Below, piece by piece: positions 9,216 through 17,869 of a stretch of 64,000 nucleotides of DNA. The notes under the pieces were generated by a model. That model was not told the origin of the DNA. It ran no database searches and worked only from the letters and a program-made list of their open reading frames with translations. The stretch covers positions 5,519,001-5,583,000 of the forward strand of contig NC_015510.1 of assembly GCF_000212735.1 (NCBI RefSeq), read 5' to 3'. Positions within the stretch are counted from its first letter, which is position 1; the number at the start of each line of letters is the position of its first letter. The DNA comes from Haliscomenobacter hydrossis DSM 1100 (GTDB lineage: Bacteria > Bacteroidota > Bacteroidia > Chitinophagales > Saprospiraceae). Both the position numbers and the translations under genes were made by a program.

Positions 9216-10934
9216 ATGAACCTTTCCAATATCATTTGGATGATTGTATCCATTATGGCCATAGGCACACAATCCATCGCCCAACCACTAGCGTTTCCCG
9301 GCGCAATGGGCGGTGGCAAATACACCACTGGCGGTCGCGGCGGCGATGTATACGAAGTGACCAACCTGAACGACTCGGGAGTAGGCAGTCTACGCGATGC
9401 CGTAAGCAAACCCAACCGCACCATCGTATTCCGGGTTTCAGGAATCATTGAGCTAAAGTCGAGGCTCGTACTCCGGCAACCCAACATCACCATCGCCGGG
9501 CAAACCGCCCCCGGACAAGGCATTTGCCTGGCCAATTATGCCACAAATATCTCCACCAACAACATCATCATCCGCTATCTCCGCTTCCGGCACGGCGATG
9601 CCCAAGCCTCAGAAGACGACGCACTGAATTGTTTTTCGGGTGCCTACCGCAACATCATCATCGACCATTGTTCCATGAGTTGGTCCGTTGATGAAACCAC
9701 CAGTTTTTATGACGTAAAAAACGTCACCTTGCAGTGGAACATCATCAGTGAAAGCCTGTATAAGTCCGTGCATGCCAAAGGCAACCATGGTTATGCCGGC
9801 ATTTTTGGCGGTGCAAACTCCTCTTATTTATTCAACCTCATTGCGCACCACACCAGTCGCACGCCCCGCTTTAATGGAACCCGTTACGATAGTCAGACCT
9901 TCGGCGATAGCCTGGAGTTTTGCAACAACGTGATTTACAATTGGGGCAGCACCAACAGCGCATACGGTGGTGAAGGCGGCAAGTACAACATGATCAACAA
10001 CTACTACAAACCCGGCCCCGCCACCCCTGGTAACCTCAGCACCAGCAGCGCCTCCAACAAACGCAACCGCATCCTGAACTATTCCAACTTTTACCTGGAA
10101 GGCACTGATACCATCTGGGGCGGTGATTTTTATATCCATGGCAACTACGTGCACGGTTACCCCGATGTTACTGCGGACAACTGGACCAAAGGGGTACAAA
10201 AAAGCAGCAACCACCCTGCTGCTGATCGATTGATCCGCGAAGCCAAACAGACCACGCCGTATAGCATTTCCGATTTTGTGCCAATGGCAGCCAACAGCGC
10301 CTACGATTCGGTGGCGCGGTACGCTGGGGCCATTTTGCCCGAACGTGATCCCATTGATGCTCGCATCATCCGGGAAATGCTGGAAGGGAAAGCGACTTAC
10401 GAAGGTGCAACTTACAAAACGGTCACGTCTACGGGGGTAACCCATCCTTCCGGTATCATCGACAAACCTAGCGATGTGGGTGGCTATCCAACTTATAGCT
10501 CCCAACCAGCCCCCCAAGACACGGACAAGGATGGTATGCCCGATGCTTGGGAGTTGTCCAAAGGTTTGAACCCCAACAATGCCAGCGACCGCAATACCAC
10601 CAACGCCGAGGGTTATACCATGCTGGAAGTATACCTCAACAGCCTGCAAGCAAAAATTGTCAGCAGCGTTCCGGTGATCAAGGCTGATGACGCCAAGATC
10701 AAAATCTACCCAAACCCTACCAAAGGACTGCTCAATATCCACAATTTATCGGATACGGAGATTGAGCAGGTGTTCTTGTACGACTTCAGTGGGCGTCAGG
10801 TTGACAGCAGCGCGCAGCATATTTCAAAAAAGCAGTCGCTGGAAATGAATTTGTCCCGCCACCCGAAGGGCAGTTATGTGCTTAAGCTCGTCAGTAAGGG
10901 TGTGATTTATACCAAGAGTATCATTAAACGTTAA
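9216..10934 (+). CDS. PL1-family pectate lyase with T9SS sorting domain
   Basis: A 572-residue secreted lyase cleaving polygalacturonate by beta-elimination. After a signal peptide (to about residue 23, IAQP) comes the family start FPGAMGGGKYTTGGRGG and EVTNLNDSGVGSLRDAV. The parallel beta-helix follows, with IIIDHCSMSWSVDE and HHTSRTPRFNG, the latter carrying the likely catalytic arginine. After about residue 430 there is a calcium-binding-type linker (DTDKDGMPDAWELSKGLNP). The last about 75 residues are a type A T9SS sorting domain (KIYPNPTKGLLNI ... GSYVLKLVSKG). The product is thus exported by the type IX system and probably anchored or released at the surface. Confidence 0.93.
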   Translation: MNLSNIIWMIVSIMAIGTQSIAQPLAFPGAMGGGKYTTGGRGGDVYEVTNLNDSGVGSLRDAVSKPNRTIVFRVSGIIELKSRLVLRQPNITIAGQTAPGQGICLANYATNISTNNIIIRYLRFRHGDAQASEDDALNCFSGAYRNIIIDHCSMSWSVDETTSFYDVKNVTLQWNIISESLYKSVHAKGNHGYAGIFGGANSSYLFNLIAHHTSRTPRFNGTRYDSQTFGDSLEFCNNVIYNWGSTNSAYGGEGGKYNMINNYYKPGPATPGNLSTSSASNKRNRILNYSNFYLEGTDTIWGGDFYIHGNYVHGYPDVTADNWTKGVQKSSNHPAADRLIREAKQTTPYSISDFVPMAANSAYDSVARYAGAILPERDPIDARIIREMLEGKATYEGATYKTVTSTGVTHPSGIIDKPSDVGGYPTYSSQPAPQDTDKDGMPDAWELSKGLNPNNASDRNTTNAEGYTMLEVYLNSLQAKIVSSVPVIKADDAKIKIYPNPTKGLLNIHNLSDTEIEQVFLYDFSGRQVDSSAQHISKKQSLEMNLSRHPKGSYVLKLVSKGVIYTKSIIKR

Positions 10935-11020
10935 GCTGAGTCATCCCGAATTTTCGAATCAGCGATAAAGGAATCAGGATTCAAGATTTACGCTGAACCA
11001 GTTCAAAAAAAGCTACAGTT

Positions 11021-11044
11021 GCAATCGTTCCCGATAACGTTTGC
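11021..11044. promoter_or_regulatory. Candidate LacI-type operator, copy 2
   Basis: The nine-base arms GCAATCGTT and AACGTTTGC flank the six-base spacer CCCGAT. The arms are inverted with one mismatch, and the site is followed by GTAGAAAAT as at copy 1. It lies about 105 bases upstream of kduD, after the PL1 gene. It marks a second transcription unit likely under the same regulator. Confidence 0.6.
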
Positions 11045-11149
11045 GTAGAAAATTAACCAAATGAACTAAAACAACGTCAATATTCGGCCTAGCTTCGTAT
11101 GGTTATCCTTAGTTTTACCAAAATAAAATTTCAATTTTCAATTTAGTTT

Positions 11150-11923
11150 ATGATGAATACGGAAAGTGGATTTAGGCTGGATGGAAAGTTGGCGCTCGTC
11201 ACGGGGTGTAATCGGGGCATTGGCCGGGGCATGGCCGAAGGGCTGGCCGAAGCCGGAGCTGACATCATTGGTGTATCCTCCAGTTTGGGATTGGAAGGCA
11301 GTGAAATTGGCGATTATGTGCAGTCACTGGGGCGCAAATTTTACCCTTATCAGGCCGATTTCAGCCAAAGAGATACACTGTATGACTTCATCAATAAAGT
11401 AAAGCAGGATTTCCCAGTCATCGACATCCTGATCAACAACGCGGGCACCATCATGCGCAAACCCGCCGCCGAACACCCGGATGAATATTGGGATCGGGTC
11501 ATCGAAATCAACCTCAACTCCCAATTTGTACTTGCCCGCGAAATCGGTAAAGATATGGTGGCTCGTGGCAGTGGAAAGATCATCTTCACCGCTTCGTTGT
11601 TGTCCTTTCAAGGCGGGATCACCGTACCCGGTTATGCGGCCAGCAAAGGCGCGATTGCCAGTTTGATCAAAGCCCTCGCCAACGAATGGGCGGGCCAAGG
11701 AGTCAACGTCAACGGTATTGCGCCGGGCTACATCGCCACCGACAACACCGAAGCCCTGCGCAACGACCCCGTACGCAGCAAAACCATCCTGGATCGCATC
11801 CCGGCTGGCCGTTGGGGCGAACCCGCAGACTTCAAAGGCCCGGTCGTCTTTTTGGCTTCCGAGGCTTCCAGTTATGTAAATGGCACCATCTTGACCGTTG
11901 ACGGCGGTTGGATGGGACGATAA
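11150..11923 (+). CDS. kduD: 2-dehydro-3-deoxy-D-gluconate 5-dehydrogenase (KduD), SDR family
   Basis: A 257-residue cytosolic short-chain dehydrogenase that reduces 2,5-diketo-3-deoxygluconate to 2-keto-3-deoxygluconate, the step after KduI. The nucleotide-binding motif TGCNRGIGRG, the NNAG motif (DILINNAGTI) and the catalytic YxxxK (Tyr162, Lys166 in YAASKGA) are all present. Length and C-terminus (VNGTILTVDGGWMGR) are typical. It is followed by kduI, separated only by an iterated GAACCCC repeat, which supports the kduD assignment over other sugar dehydrogenases. Confidence 0.92.
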   Translation: MMNTESGFRLDGKLALVTGCNRGIGRGMAEGLAEAGADIIGVSSSLGLEGSEIGDYVQSLGRKFYPYQADFSQRDTLYDFINKVKQDFPVIDILINNAGTIMRKPAAEHPDEYWDRVIEINLNSQFVLAREIGKDMVARGSGKIIFTASLLSFQGGITVPGYAASKGAIASLIKALANEWAGQGVNVNGIAPGYIATDNTEALRNDPVRSKTILDRIPAGRWGEPADFKGPVVFLASEASSYVNGTILTVDGGWMGR

Positions 11924-11928
11924 AAGAG

Positions 11929-12041
11929 GGGGGGTGAGGGTTCGGGGGTTCGAAGGTTCGGGAGTTCGAGGGTTGCACTGGACTTCCTCAAAACCCCGAA
12001 CTACGAACCCTCGAACCCCCGAACTACGAACCCCCGAACCC
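11929..12041. repeat. Intercistronic GAACCCCCGAA-type repeat cluster, copy A
   Basis: The whole kduD-kduI gap is built from short units GGGTTCGGGGGTTCG on the left and their reverse complement (CCCCGAACTACGAA, CCCTCGAACCCCC) on the right, with a short non-repeat centre (GCACTGGACTTCC). It can fold into a long hairpin. It begins 5 bases after the kduD stop and ends about 17 bases before the kduI start. Related clusters lie at 39616, 41173 and 42280. Confidence 0.85.
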
Positions 12042-12057
12042 TTTCAACTTAAAAAAT

Positions 12058-12888
12058 ATGCAAATCCGTACCGCAATCGGTCCTAAAGAAAGTGCAAGTC
12101 TGAACAGCCAGGCTTTGCGCGAGAATTTTTTGATTGAAAAAGTCTGCGTACCCGGCGAAATCAACCTCGTGTATTCGCATTACGATCGGGTGATCATTGG
12201 TGGTGCCTCGCCAACTACCTCGGCTTTGGAATTGCCTACGTATCCCATTTTGCGGAGCGATTATTTTTTGGAAAGAAGAGAGTTGGGCATCATCAACGTG
12301 GGTGGCGATGGCCGGGTCAAAGTAGGTGACGAAGTTTACGAATTGCCCTTTATGGCTTGCCTCTATGTGGGCAAAGGAAATAAAAAGGTTGTTTTTGAAA
12401 GCGTCAACAGCGCTACCCCGGCGAATTATTACTTGCTTTCTTCTCCGGCGCATCAAAACTATCCCACCCGGAGATTGCTCAAAGAAGAAGCTTCGCCCGT
12501 GGAGATGGGCGCAGTTGAAACGGCCAACAAACGCACCATTTACAAGTACATTTACCTCGAAGGGATCCGCAGTTGCCAGCTGGTGATGGGCTTGACCGTC
12601 CTGGCGCCTGGTAGTGTCTGGAACACCATGCCTCCCCACGTACACGATCGCCGGATGGAAGCTTATTTCTACTTCAATGTTCCGGAGAACCAAAGGGTCT
12701 TGCACCTGATGGGCGAGCCGCAAGAAACCCGCCACATGTGGGTAGCCAATCATCAGGCCATCATTTCACCGCCCTGGTCGATCCACGCGGGTTCGGGTAC
12801 CAGCAGTTATTCCTTTATTTGGGGCATGGCGGGCGAAAACCAGGAATATACCGATATGGATCCACAACCAGTTGACGTATTGCGTTGA
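12058..12888 (+). CDS. kduI: 5-keto-4-deoxyuronate isomerase (KduI)
   Basis: A 276-residue zinc cupin-type isomerase converting 5-keto-4-deoxyuronate to 2,5-diketo-3-deoxygluconate, downstream of pectate-lyase products. Zinc ligands are visible: His194, His196 and Glu201 in PPHVHDRRMEAYFYF and His243 in PPWSIHAGSGTS, matching the E. coli pattern shifted by two residues. The N-terminal half (VCVPGEINLVYSHYDRVIIGG) is also typical. Full length. The stop overlaps the leader region of the next gene, a PL10 lyase, so the two are translated from one message. Confidence 0.95.
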   Translation: MQIRTAIGPKESASLNSQALRENFLIEKVCVPGEINLVYSHYDRVIIGGASPTTSALELPTYPILRSDYFLERRELGIINVGGDGRVKVGDEVYELPFMACLYVGKGNKKVVFESVNSATPANYYLLSSPAHQNYPTRRLLKEEASPVEMGAVETANKRTIYKYIYLEGIRSCQLVMGLTVLAPGSVWNTMPPHVHDRRMEAYFYFNVPENQRVLHLMGEPQETRHMWVANHQAIISPPWSIHAGSGTSSYSFIWGMAGENQEYTDMDPQPVDVLR

Positions 12889-12899
12889 TTTATTTCAAG

Positions 12900-13982
12900 A
12901 TGATGACGATTAAAAAGATAAGCATCACGATTGCCCTGCTGTGGTCGCCACTTGTTGTGTTGACGAGTGGCTGCCATGTGCAGCAGCAAATTCATCCTGC
13001 GCCCAATTCGGTGGTTGTAGTGCAGGATTCCATTGCCGAAAAAATGCTGCTCATTCAGCGCAGCTACGGCGGCTGGCCCCAACCCGGAGGCAACGCCATC
13101 AACTACAACAAGCCCCTCAGCGAGACAGAAAAAAACAAATTCCTCAGTGAAAAACATAAACTCGATGCCACCATCGACGATCAGGCTACGACGCGCGAAA
13201 TCAAATACCTCGCCGAAGCCTACAGCAAAACTAAAAACCCAACTTACCTGAAAGCCGCCGAAAATGGCGTGCGTTACCTCCTTCAGGCCCAAAACAAAGT
13301 CGGAGGTTGGCCGCAATTTTTCCCCGACTCCAGTGGCTACCACAAACACATTACTTACAACGACCACGCCATGATTGATGTGCTCTTGGTGATGAAGTAC
13401 ACGGCTACTGGTCAACAACACTTTGAACCTTTGCAAAAAATACTGGGCAATGACGCACAAAAAGCAGTGGAGAAAGGTATTGATTGCATCCTTAAAACCC
13501 AATTTTATCAGGGAACAATCTTGACCGTTTGGTGTGCCCAGCACGACAGCAAAACTTTACAACCCGCTAAAGCTCGTGCCTTTGAACTGCCCTCCCTCAG
13601 TGGTAATGAGAGTGTGAACATCCTGCGCTTTCTAATGGCCATTGAACAACCTTCGGATGCGGTAAAAAAAGCCATTCACGCCGGAGTAGCCTGGCTGGAT
13701 GGGGTCAGAATCAAAGGTTTTAAACTACAAGACATCGCTGATTCAAACCAGCCTAAGGGCAAAGACCGCGTCGTGGTTCCCGATTCCAGTTCAGTACTTT
13801 GGGCGCGTTTTTATGACCTGAAAACCAATCAGCCCTTTTTTGTCGGACGTGATAGCCAGCCCAAAGCCACCTTGGCCGAAATCGAAAATGAACGCCGGAC
13901 TGGTTACGCCTTTTATGGCAATTGGCCCGCCAAGTTGATTGAAAAAGAATACCCGGAATGGGTGAAAAAATGGGGAAAGTAA
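12900..13982 (+). CDS. PL10-family pectate lyase lipoprotein
   Basis: A 360-residue predicted lipoprotein (hydrophobic leader then VVLTSGCHV lipobox) with the (alpha/alpha)-barrel type PL10 sequence: RSYGGWPQPGG, LDATIDDQATTREIKYLAEAY, QAQNKVGGWPQFFPD, YNDHAMIDVLL, LPSLSGNESVNILRFLM. It cleaves polygalacturonate, probably in the periplasm or on the outer membrane. ATG at 12900 was chosen over a TTG at 12885 that overlaps the kduI stop. It gives a second lyase fold beside the PL1 enzyme, so endo- and oligomer-level cleavage may be split between them (inference). Confidence 0.9.
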   Translation: MMTIKKISITIALLWSPLVVLTSGCHVQQQIHPAPNSVVVVQDSIAEKMLLIQRSYGGWPQPGGNAINYNKPLSETEKNKFLSEKHKLDATIDDQATTREIKYLAEAYSKTKNPTYLKAAENGVRYLLQAQNKVGGWPQFFPDSSGYHKHITYNDHAMIDVLLVMKYTATGQQHFEPLQKILGNDAQKAVEKGIDCILKTQFYQGTILTVWCAQHDSKTLQPAKARAFELPSLSGNESVNILRFLMAIEQPSDAVKKAIHAGVAWLDGVRIKGFKLQDIADSNQPKGKDRVVVPDSSSVLWARFYDLKTNQPFFVGRDSQPKATLAEIENERRTGYAFYGNWPAKLIEKEYPEWVKKWGK

Positions 13983-13993
13983 TCGAGGCTTAT

Positions 13994-14080
13994 ATGGGAG
14001 CGCGGATGACGCGGATTAAGCGGATTTACGCTGATCAAATCCGTGTAAATCCGCTTGATCCGCGTCATCCGCGCTCCCAT
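13994..14080. repeat. Near-perfect 36-bp inverted repeat
   Basis: Arms 13994-14029 and 14045-14080 (ATGGGAGCGCGGATGACGCG... mirrored) match at 35 of 36 positions; the one difference still allows a G-U pair in RNA. The loop is 15 bases (GCTGATCAAATCC with edges). It starts 12 bases after the PL10 stop and ends 42 bases before the CE12-GH28 start. It could be a REP-like repeat or a transcript-stabilising stem. Confidence 0.9.
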
Positions 14081-14121
14081 TATTGTCGCTGGTGTTTTTT
14101 AATTGCTCAAAGCTCTGCATC

Positions 14122-16458
14122 ATGAAAACAGCTTATTTATTCCTATTCAGCCTTTTCTTCCTCGCCTTCACCACTGGCGAAGAAAAACTCCGCATCTTCC
14201 TCGTTGGAGATTCCACGATGGCCAACAAACTCCCCTTTGACGCCCCCGAAACCGGTTGGGGCATGATCCTGCCGCAGTATTTTTCCGAAGGCGTTGAAGT
14301 CCAAAACCACGCCGTCAATGGCCGCAGCACCAAAAGTTTCCGCGCCGAAGGCCGTTGGGCCAAAATTTTGGAACAAATGCGCCCCGGCGATTGGGTGCTG
14401 ATCCAGTTTGGCCACAATGATTCCAAAAATACTGACACCACGCGTTACGCCGCAGCGCAAACCGATTACCGCAAAAATCTTACCCGTTATATTGAAGAAA
14501 CCCGTGCCAAGGGCGGCAACGTCATCTTGCTCACGCCGGTGATGCGCCGCAAGTTTGACGAAAACGGCAAGTTTATAGACACCCACGGCGAGTACCCGCA
14601 GGTGGTCAAAGAAGTAGCCCAGGCCATGAAAGCCCCGCTCATTGATGTACATGCCAAAAGCCGGGAAGTGATTGAACAAGCGGGCGTAGAGGGTTCCAAA
14701 CGTTTATTCATGCACTTGCCGGGAAAAATGCACCCCAAATTTCCTGAGGGTAAGGTGGATGATACCCATTTTTCCGGGCATGGTGCCAGCATCATGGCGA
14801 GTCTGGTGGCCGAGGGCATTCGCGACATTGGCAACCCCTTGCTGGGTTTGCTCAAACCTTCCCGTTTTACCGACAAACTGGAATTTGAATTGCCCAAAAT
14901 TGCCGCGCCCTTTTTCCGTAAAGATACCTTCAGCATTGTTCGTTATGGCGCGAAGTCCGACGGGATTACGCTCAGTACCCCCGCCATCAATCAGGCGGTC
15001 AACCTCGCCCATGAAGCGGGTGGGGGAGTAGTGGTCGTTCCAAGCGGGTTTTGGTTGACGGGCCCCATTGTGCTCAAAAGCAACGTCAATCTGCACATCA
15101 GCCAAGGAGCTTTGCTACAATTCAGCAACAAACGAGAAGATTTCCCGCTGGTCAAAACCACCTGGGAAGGCGAGGACGCCATTCGTTGTCAGGCACCAAT
15201 TTCGGCAGTTGAAGCCAGCAATATTGCCATCACTGGAACTGGCATCATCGATGGTGCTGGTCAGGTCTGGCGACAAGTGAAAAAAGACAAACTCACCGAA
15301 GCGCAATGGAAAAAACTCATTGCTTCAGGCGGTGTTTTGGATGAAGAAAAACGCACCTGGTATCCTTCAGAAAATGCGCTGAAGGGTTCAAAAATTCAAA
15401 AACCGGGGAGCATTGCTGCGGGTTTCAACCTGAACAATTGTTCCGAATTCAAAGACTTTTTGCGACCCAACATGGTGTCGCTCTCGCGCTGCACCCAGGT
15501 TTTGCTCGAGGGCATTACCTTCCAAAACTCTCCCGCCTGGACCATCCATCCCCTGCTCTGCGAGCACATCACCCTGCGCGATGTGATCGTGCGCAACCCT
15601 TGGTACGGCCAAAACAACGACGCCCTCGACCTCGAATCGTGCCGCAATGGCCTGGTGGAAGGCTGCTCTTTTGACACCGGTGACGATGGCATTTGTATCA
15701 AATCGGGTCGCGATGCTGAAGGCCGCAAACGCGGTGTACCCACCGAAAACATTATCGTGCGCAACTGCACCGTTTTTCACGGTCACGGAGGTTTTGTGAT
15801 CGGTTCGGAAATGTCGGGTGGGGTGCGCAACCTCTTTGTATCGGATTGCAACTTCCTGGGCACCGACGTTGGCCTGCGCTTCAAAACCGCCCGCGGTCGA
15901 GGTGGAATCGTCGAAAACATCTACGTGACCGACATCAACATGACCAATATCCCCGGTGAAGCCATCCTGTTCGACATGTACTACATGGCTAAAGATCCGG
16001 TTTCCCTGAACGGGGAAAAGAATGTGTTGCCCGAAATGAAGGCGGAACCCTTGGGTGAAGGCACGCCTCAATTTCGCAATTTTCACATCAAAAATATCGT
16101 CTGCCAGGGTGCGGAAACGGGCATCCTGATTCGGGGTTTGCCGGAAATGCCGATCAAAAACATCAGCATTGAAAATGCCAACATCACCTGCAATCAGGGC
16201 CTGGTGTGTGTGGAAAGTGAAAACATTCGCCTCAAAAACATCGGACTGTTCACGCAAGAAAAACGGGTGATGCAGGTGCAAAACAGCCAGAAAGTTACTC
16301 TGGATGGCATTCGTTATCAGGGACCAGTTGATTTGTTGTTGCACATCAGCGGGAAACGCTCCGCAGAGGTAAGTTTGTTGAACACGGATGCGAAGCAGGC
16401 GAAGAAGGAGGTGGAAATGGGGGCTGAGGTTTCGAGGAAAGTGTTCAAGCGCAAATGA
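14122..16458 (+). CDS. Fusion: CE12 rhamnogalacturonan acetylesterase + GH28 polygalacturonase
   Basis: A 778-residue exported two-enzyme protein. The ATG at 14122 gives a signal peptide directly before EEKLRIFLVGDSTMANK. Residues about 22-250 are an SGNH esterase of the CE12 type: nucleophile Ser31 in GDST, the FGHND block, and DDTHFSGHGA with the Asp/His pair. Residues about 275-770 are a GH28 beta-helix: NDALD (Asp500, Asp503), DTGDDG (Asp521, Asp522), HGHGG (His553, His555) and RFK (Arg586, Lys588), all catalytic positions kept. One polypeptide would remove acetyl groups and hydrolyse the exposed galacturonan. An ORF at 15388-16344 on the other strand is only a shadow. Confidence 0.93.
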   Translation: MKTAYLFLFSLFFLAFTTGEEKLRIFLVGDSTMANKLPFDAPETGWGMILPQYFSEGVEVQNHAVNGRSTKSFRAEGRWAKILEQMRPGDWVLIQFGHNDSKNTDTTRYAAAQTDYRKNLTRYIEETRAKGGNVILLTPVMRRKFDENGKFIDTHGEYPQVVKEVAQAMKAPLIDVHAKSREVIEQAGVEGSKRLFMHLPGKMHPKFPEGKVDDTHFSGHGASIMASLVAEGIRDIGNPLLGLLKPSRFTDKLEFELPKIAAPFFRKDTFSIVRYGAKSDGITLSTPAINQAVNLAHEAGGGVVVVPSGFWLTGPIVLKSNVNLHISQGALLQFSNKREDFPLVKTTWEGEDAIRCQAPISAVEASNIAITGTGIIDGAGQVWRQVKKDKLTEAQWKKLIASGGVLDEEKRTWYPSENALKGSKIQKPGSIAAGFNLNNCSEFKDFLRPNMVSLSRCTQVLLEGITFQNSPAWTIHPLLCEHITLRDVIVRNPWYGQNNDALDLESCRNGLVEGCSFDTGDDGICIKSGRDAEGRKRGVPTENIIVRNCTVFHGHGGFVIGSEMSGGVRNLFVSDCNFLGTDVGLRFKTARGRGGIVENIYVTDINMTNIPGEAILFDMYYMAKDPVSLNGEKNVLPEMKAEPLGEGTPQFRNFHIKNIVCQGAETGILIRGLPEMPIKNISIENANITCNQGLVCVESENIRLKNIGLFTQEKRVMQVQNSQKVTLDGIRYQGPVDLLLHISGKRSAEVSLLNTDAKQAKKEVEMGAEVSRKVFKRK

Positions 16459-16533
16459 GCACTAAGAATCAATTGCAGCTGCGCTGCTTATTTTTTCACC
16501 ACGATGATTTGTTTGATTCGGCTGCGCCAAATC

Positions 16534-16669
16534 TTTTCAACACGACGGCGCGACGAAACGACGACACGACGTTTTGTGCGCTTCGCGCTCAATGGACACG
16601 ACGCATCGCGTCGTGTTATAGCGGTAGCTACCGTCGTGCCGTCGTTTCGTCGCGCCGTCGTGTTGAAAA
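16534..16669. repeat. Long palindrome with internal hairpins
   Basis: Arms 16534-16571 and 16632-16669 (TTTTCAACACGACGGCGCGA... mirrored as ...TCGCGCCGTCGTGTTGAAAA) match over 38 bases with one mismatch. Between them lie smaller stems such as CACGACGCATCGCGTCGTG (16597-16615), and GCAGCGAAGCTGC follows at about 16674. It fills most of the gap between the CE12-GH28 gene and the esterase gene. No gene is credible here. Confidence 0.85.
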
Positions 16670-16728
16670 AACAAGCAGCGAAGCTGCGCTAAAAATGCAA
16701 TGTATGCATGGATAAAAATGTAAAACTT

Positions 16729-17814
16729 ATGAAAAAATATCTCCTCCTTTTTTCGCTGCTTCTCGGTTTTGCATTAAGCCAAAACTTAAGCGCCCAAAAC
16801 GCCAGCACCACCCCCTATCACGATGTTTCCTTTCAATACCCCGACTTTGTCCTGCCTACTTCTGTCAAAGCCTGGGAAACCCGCCGCAAAGCCATCCGCC
16901 AAACCATCAAAGACTGCTTCGGCCCGCTGCCAGCCCGTCCCAAGCCCGCCGTCAAAACCCTGCGCAGCGAAAAACGCCCCGGCTACACCATCGAATACTT
17001 TGAGTTTTTCAACGGCATGGATGCCACCGTACCCGGTATAATCCTAATACCCGAGCAACGTATACCCAAAGCTCCCGGAATCCTCTACCACCACTACCAC
17101 GGCGGCGATTACGCCCACGGCAAAGACGAATTGTTCAAACCCAATTGGGTCAACGAAAATGGCCCAGCCGAGGACCTGGTCAAACAAGGCTACGTTGTGC
17201 TGGCCATCGATTCCTACGCCTTCGGCGAACGCTCGGGCAAAGGTCCCAATGGCCCCGAAGAAAAAGGCAAAAATGAAGAGCTGACCTGGGCCAGAATCAA
17301 CCTGCTCAAAGGCCGCAGCTTCTGGGGAACCATGGTGCGCGACGACCAAATGGCGCTGGACTACCTCTGCTCCCGCCCCGAAGTAGACCCTGCTCGCATC
17401 GGTGCTGTCGGCATGAGCATGGGCTGCCTGCGTTCCTTCTGGCTGGCGGCAGTAGACGATCGAGTGAAAGTCACGGTGGCGGTAGCCTGCATTGTACACA
17501 ACCAGGAGTTGATCAAACTGGGCCGCATGGGCTCGCACGGCATTTATTACTACGTTCAGGATCTATTGCGGTATTTTGACAATGAGGCGGTATTGGCCTG
17601 CATTGCGCCCCGCCCGCTGCTGACGATGTCGGGTAAAGCCGACCGCATGGCACCCTTGGAAGGGGTGCAGTACATCAACGGAACTTTAGAAAAAATATAC
17701 AGCTTGTACGGGAAAAGCGCGCAGTTCAAACATGTGGAGTACGAAGGCGTGGGGCATGAGTATACGCCGGTGATGTGGAAGGAGACGCTGGCGTTTTTTG
17801 GAACGAAGTTGTGA
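16729..17814 (+). CDS. Secreted alpha/beta-hydrolase (dienelactone-hydrolase/acetyl-esterase-like)
   Basis: A 361-residue exported hydrolase; the start at 16729 gives signal peptide MKKYLLLFSLLLGFALSQ. The nucleophile elbow GMSMGC, the acid in SGKADRMAP and the histidine in VGHEYTPVMW form the expected triad; the HHYHGGDYAHGKDE segment before them supplies the oxyanion region. It resembles bacterial esterases found in pectin and xylan loci. Placed last in the kduD block, it likely removes acetyl or methyl groups from pectin fragments. The substrate is inference. Confidence 0.75.
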   Translation: MKKYLLLFSLLLGFALSQNLSAQNASTTPYHDVSFQYPDFVLPTSVKAWETRRKAIRQTIKDCFGPLPARPKPAVKTLRSEKRPGYTIEYFEFFNGMDATVPGIILIPEQRIPKAPGILYHHYHGGDYAHGKDELFKPNWVNENGPAEDLVKQGYVVLAIDSYAFGERSGKGPNGPEEKGKNEELTWARINLLKGRSFWGTMVRDDQMALDYLCSRPEVDPARIGAVGMSMGCLRSFWLAAVDDRVKVTVAVACIVHNQELIKLGRMGSHGIYYYVQDLLRYFDNEAVLACIAPRPLLTMSGKADRMAPLEGVQYINGTLEKIYSLYGKSAQFKHVEYEGVGHEYTPVMWKETLAFFGTKL

Positions 17815-17869
17815 TCTGTAATTTAGGCTAGCACATTTATCTTTGGGGAAAGCTGAGCGAAGCTCATAT

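Noticed and set aside
9828-10742. 304-codon ORF antisense to the PL1 gene
   Set aside because: It is a shadow of a high-GC third-position coding strand; the plus-strand product is a clear pectate lyase and the antisense product has no domain.
15388-16344. 318-codon ORF antisense to the CE12-GH28 gene
   Set aside because: Opposite a strongly conserved GH28 domain with all catalytic residues; no start signal or similarity of its own.
16455-16715. Small ORFs inside the ACGACG palindrome
   Set aside because: They are produced by the repeat composition and have no coding features.
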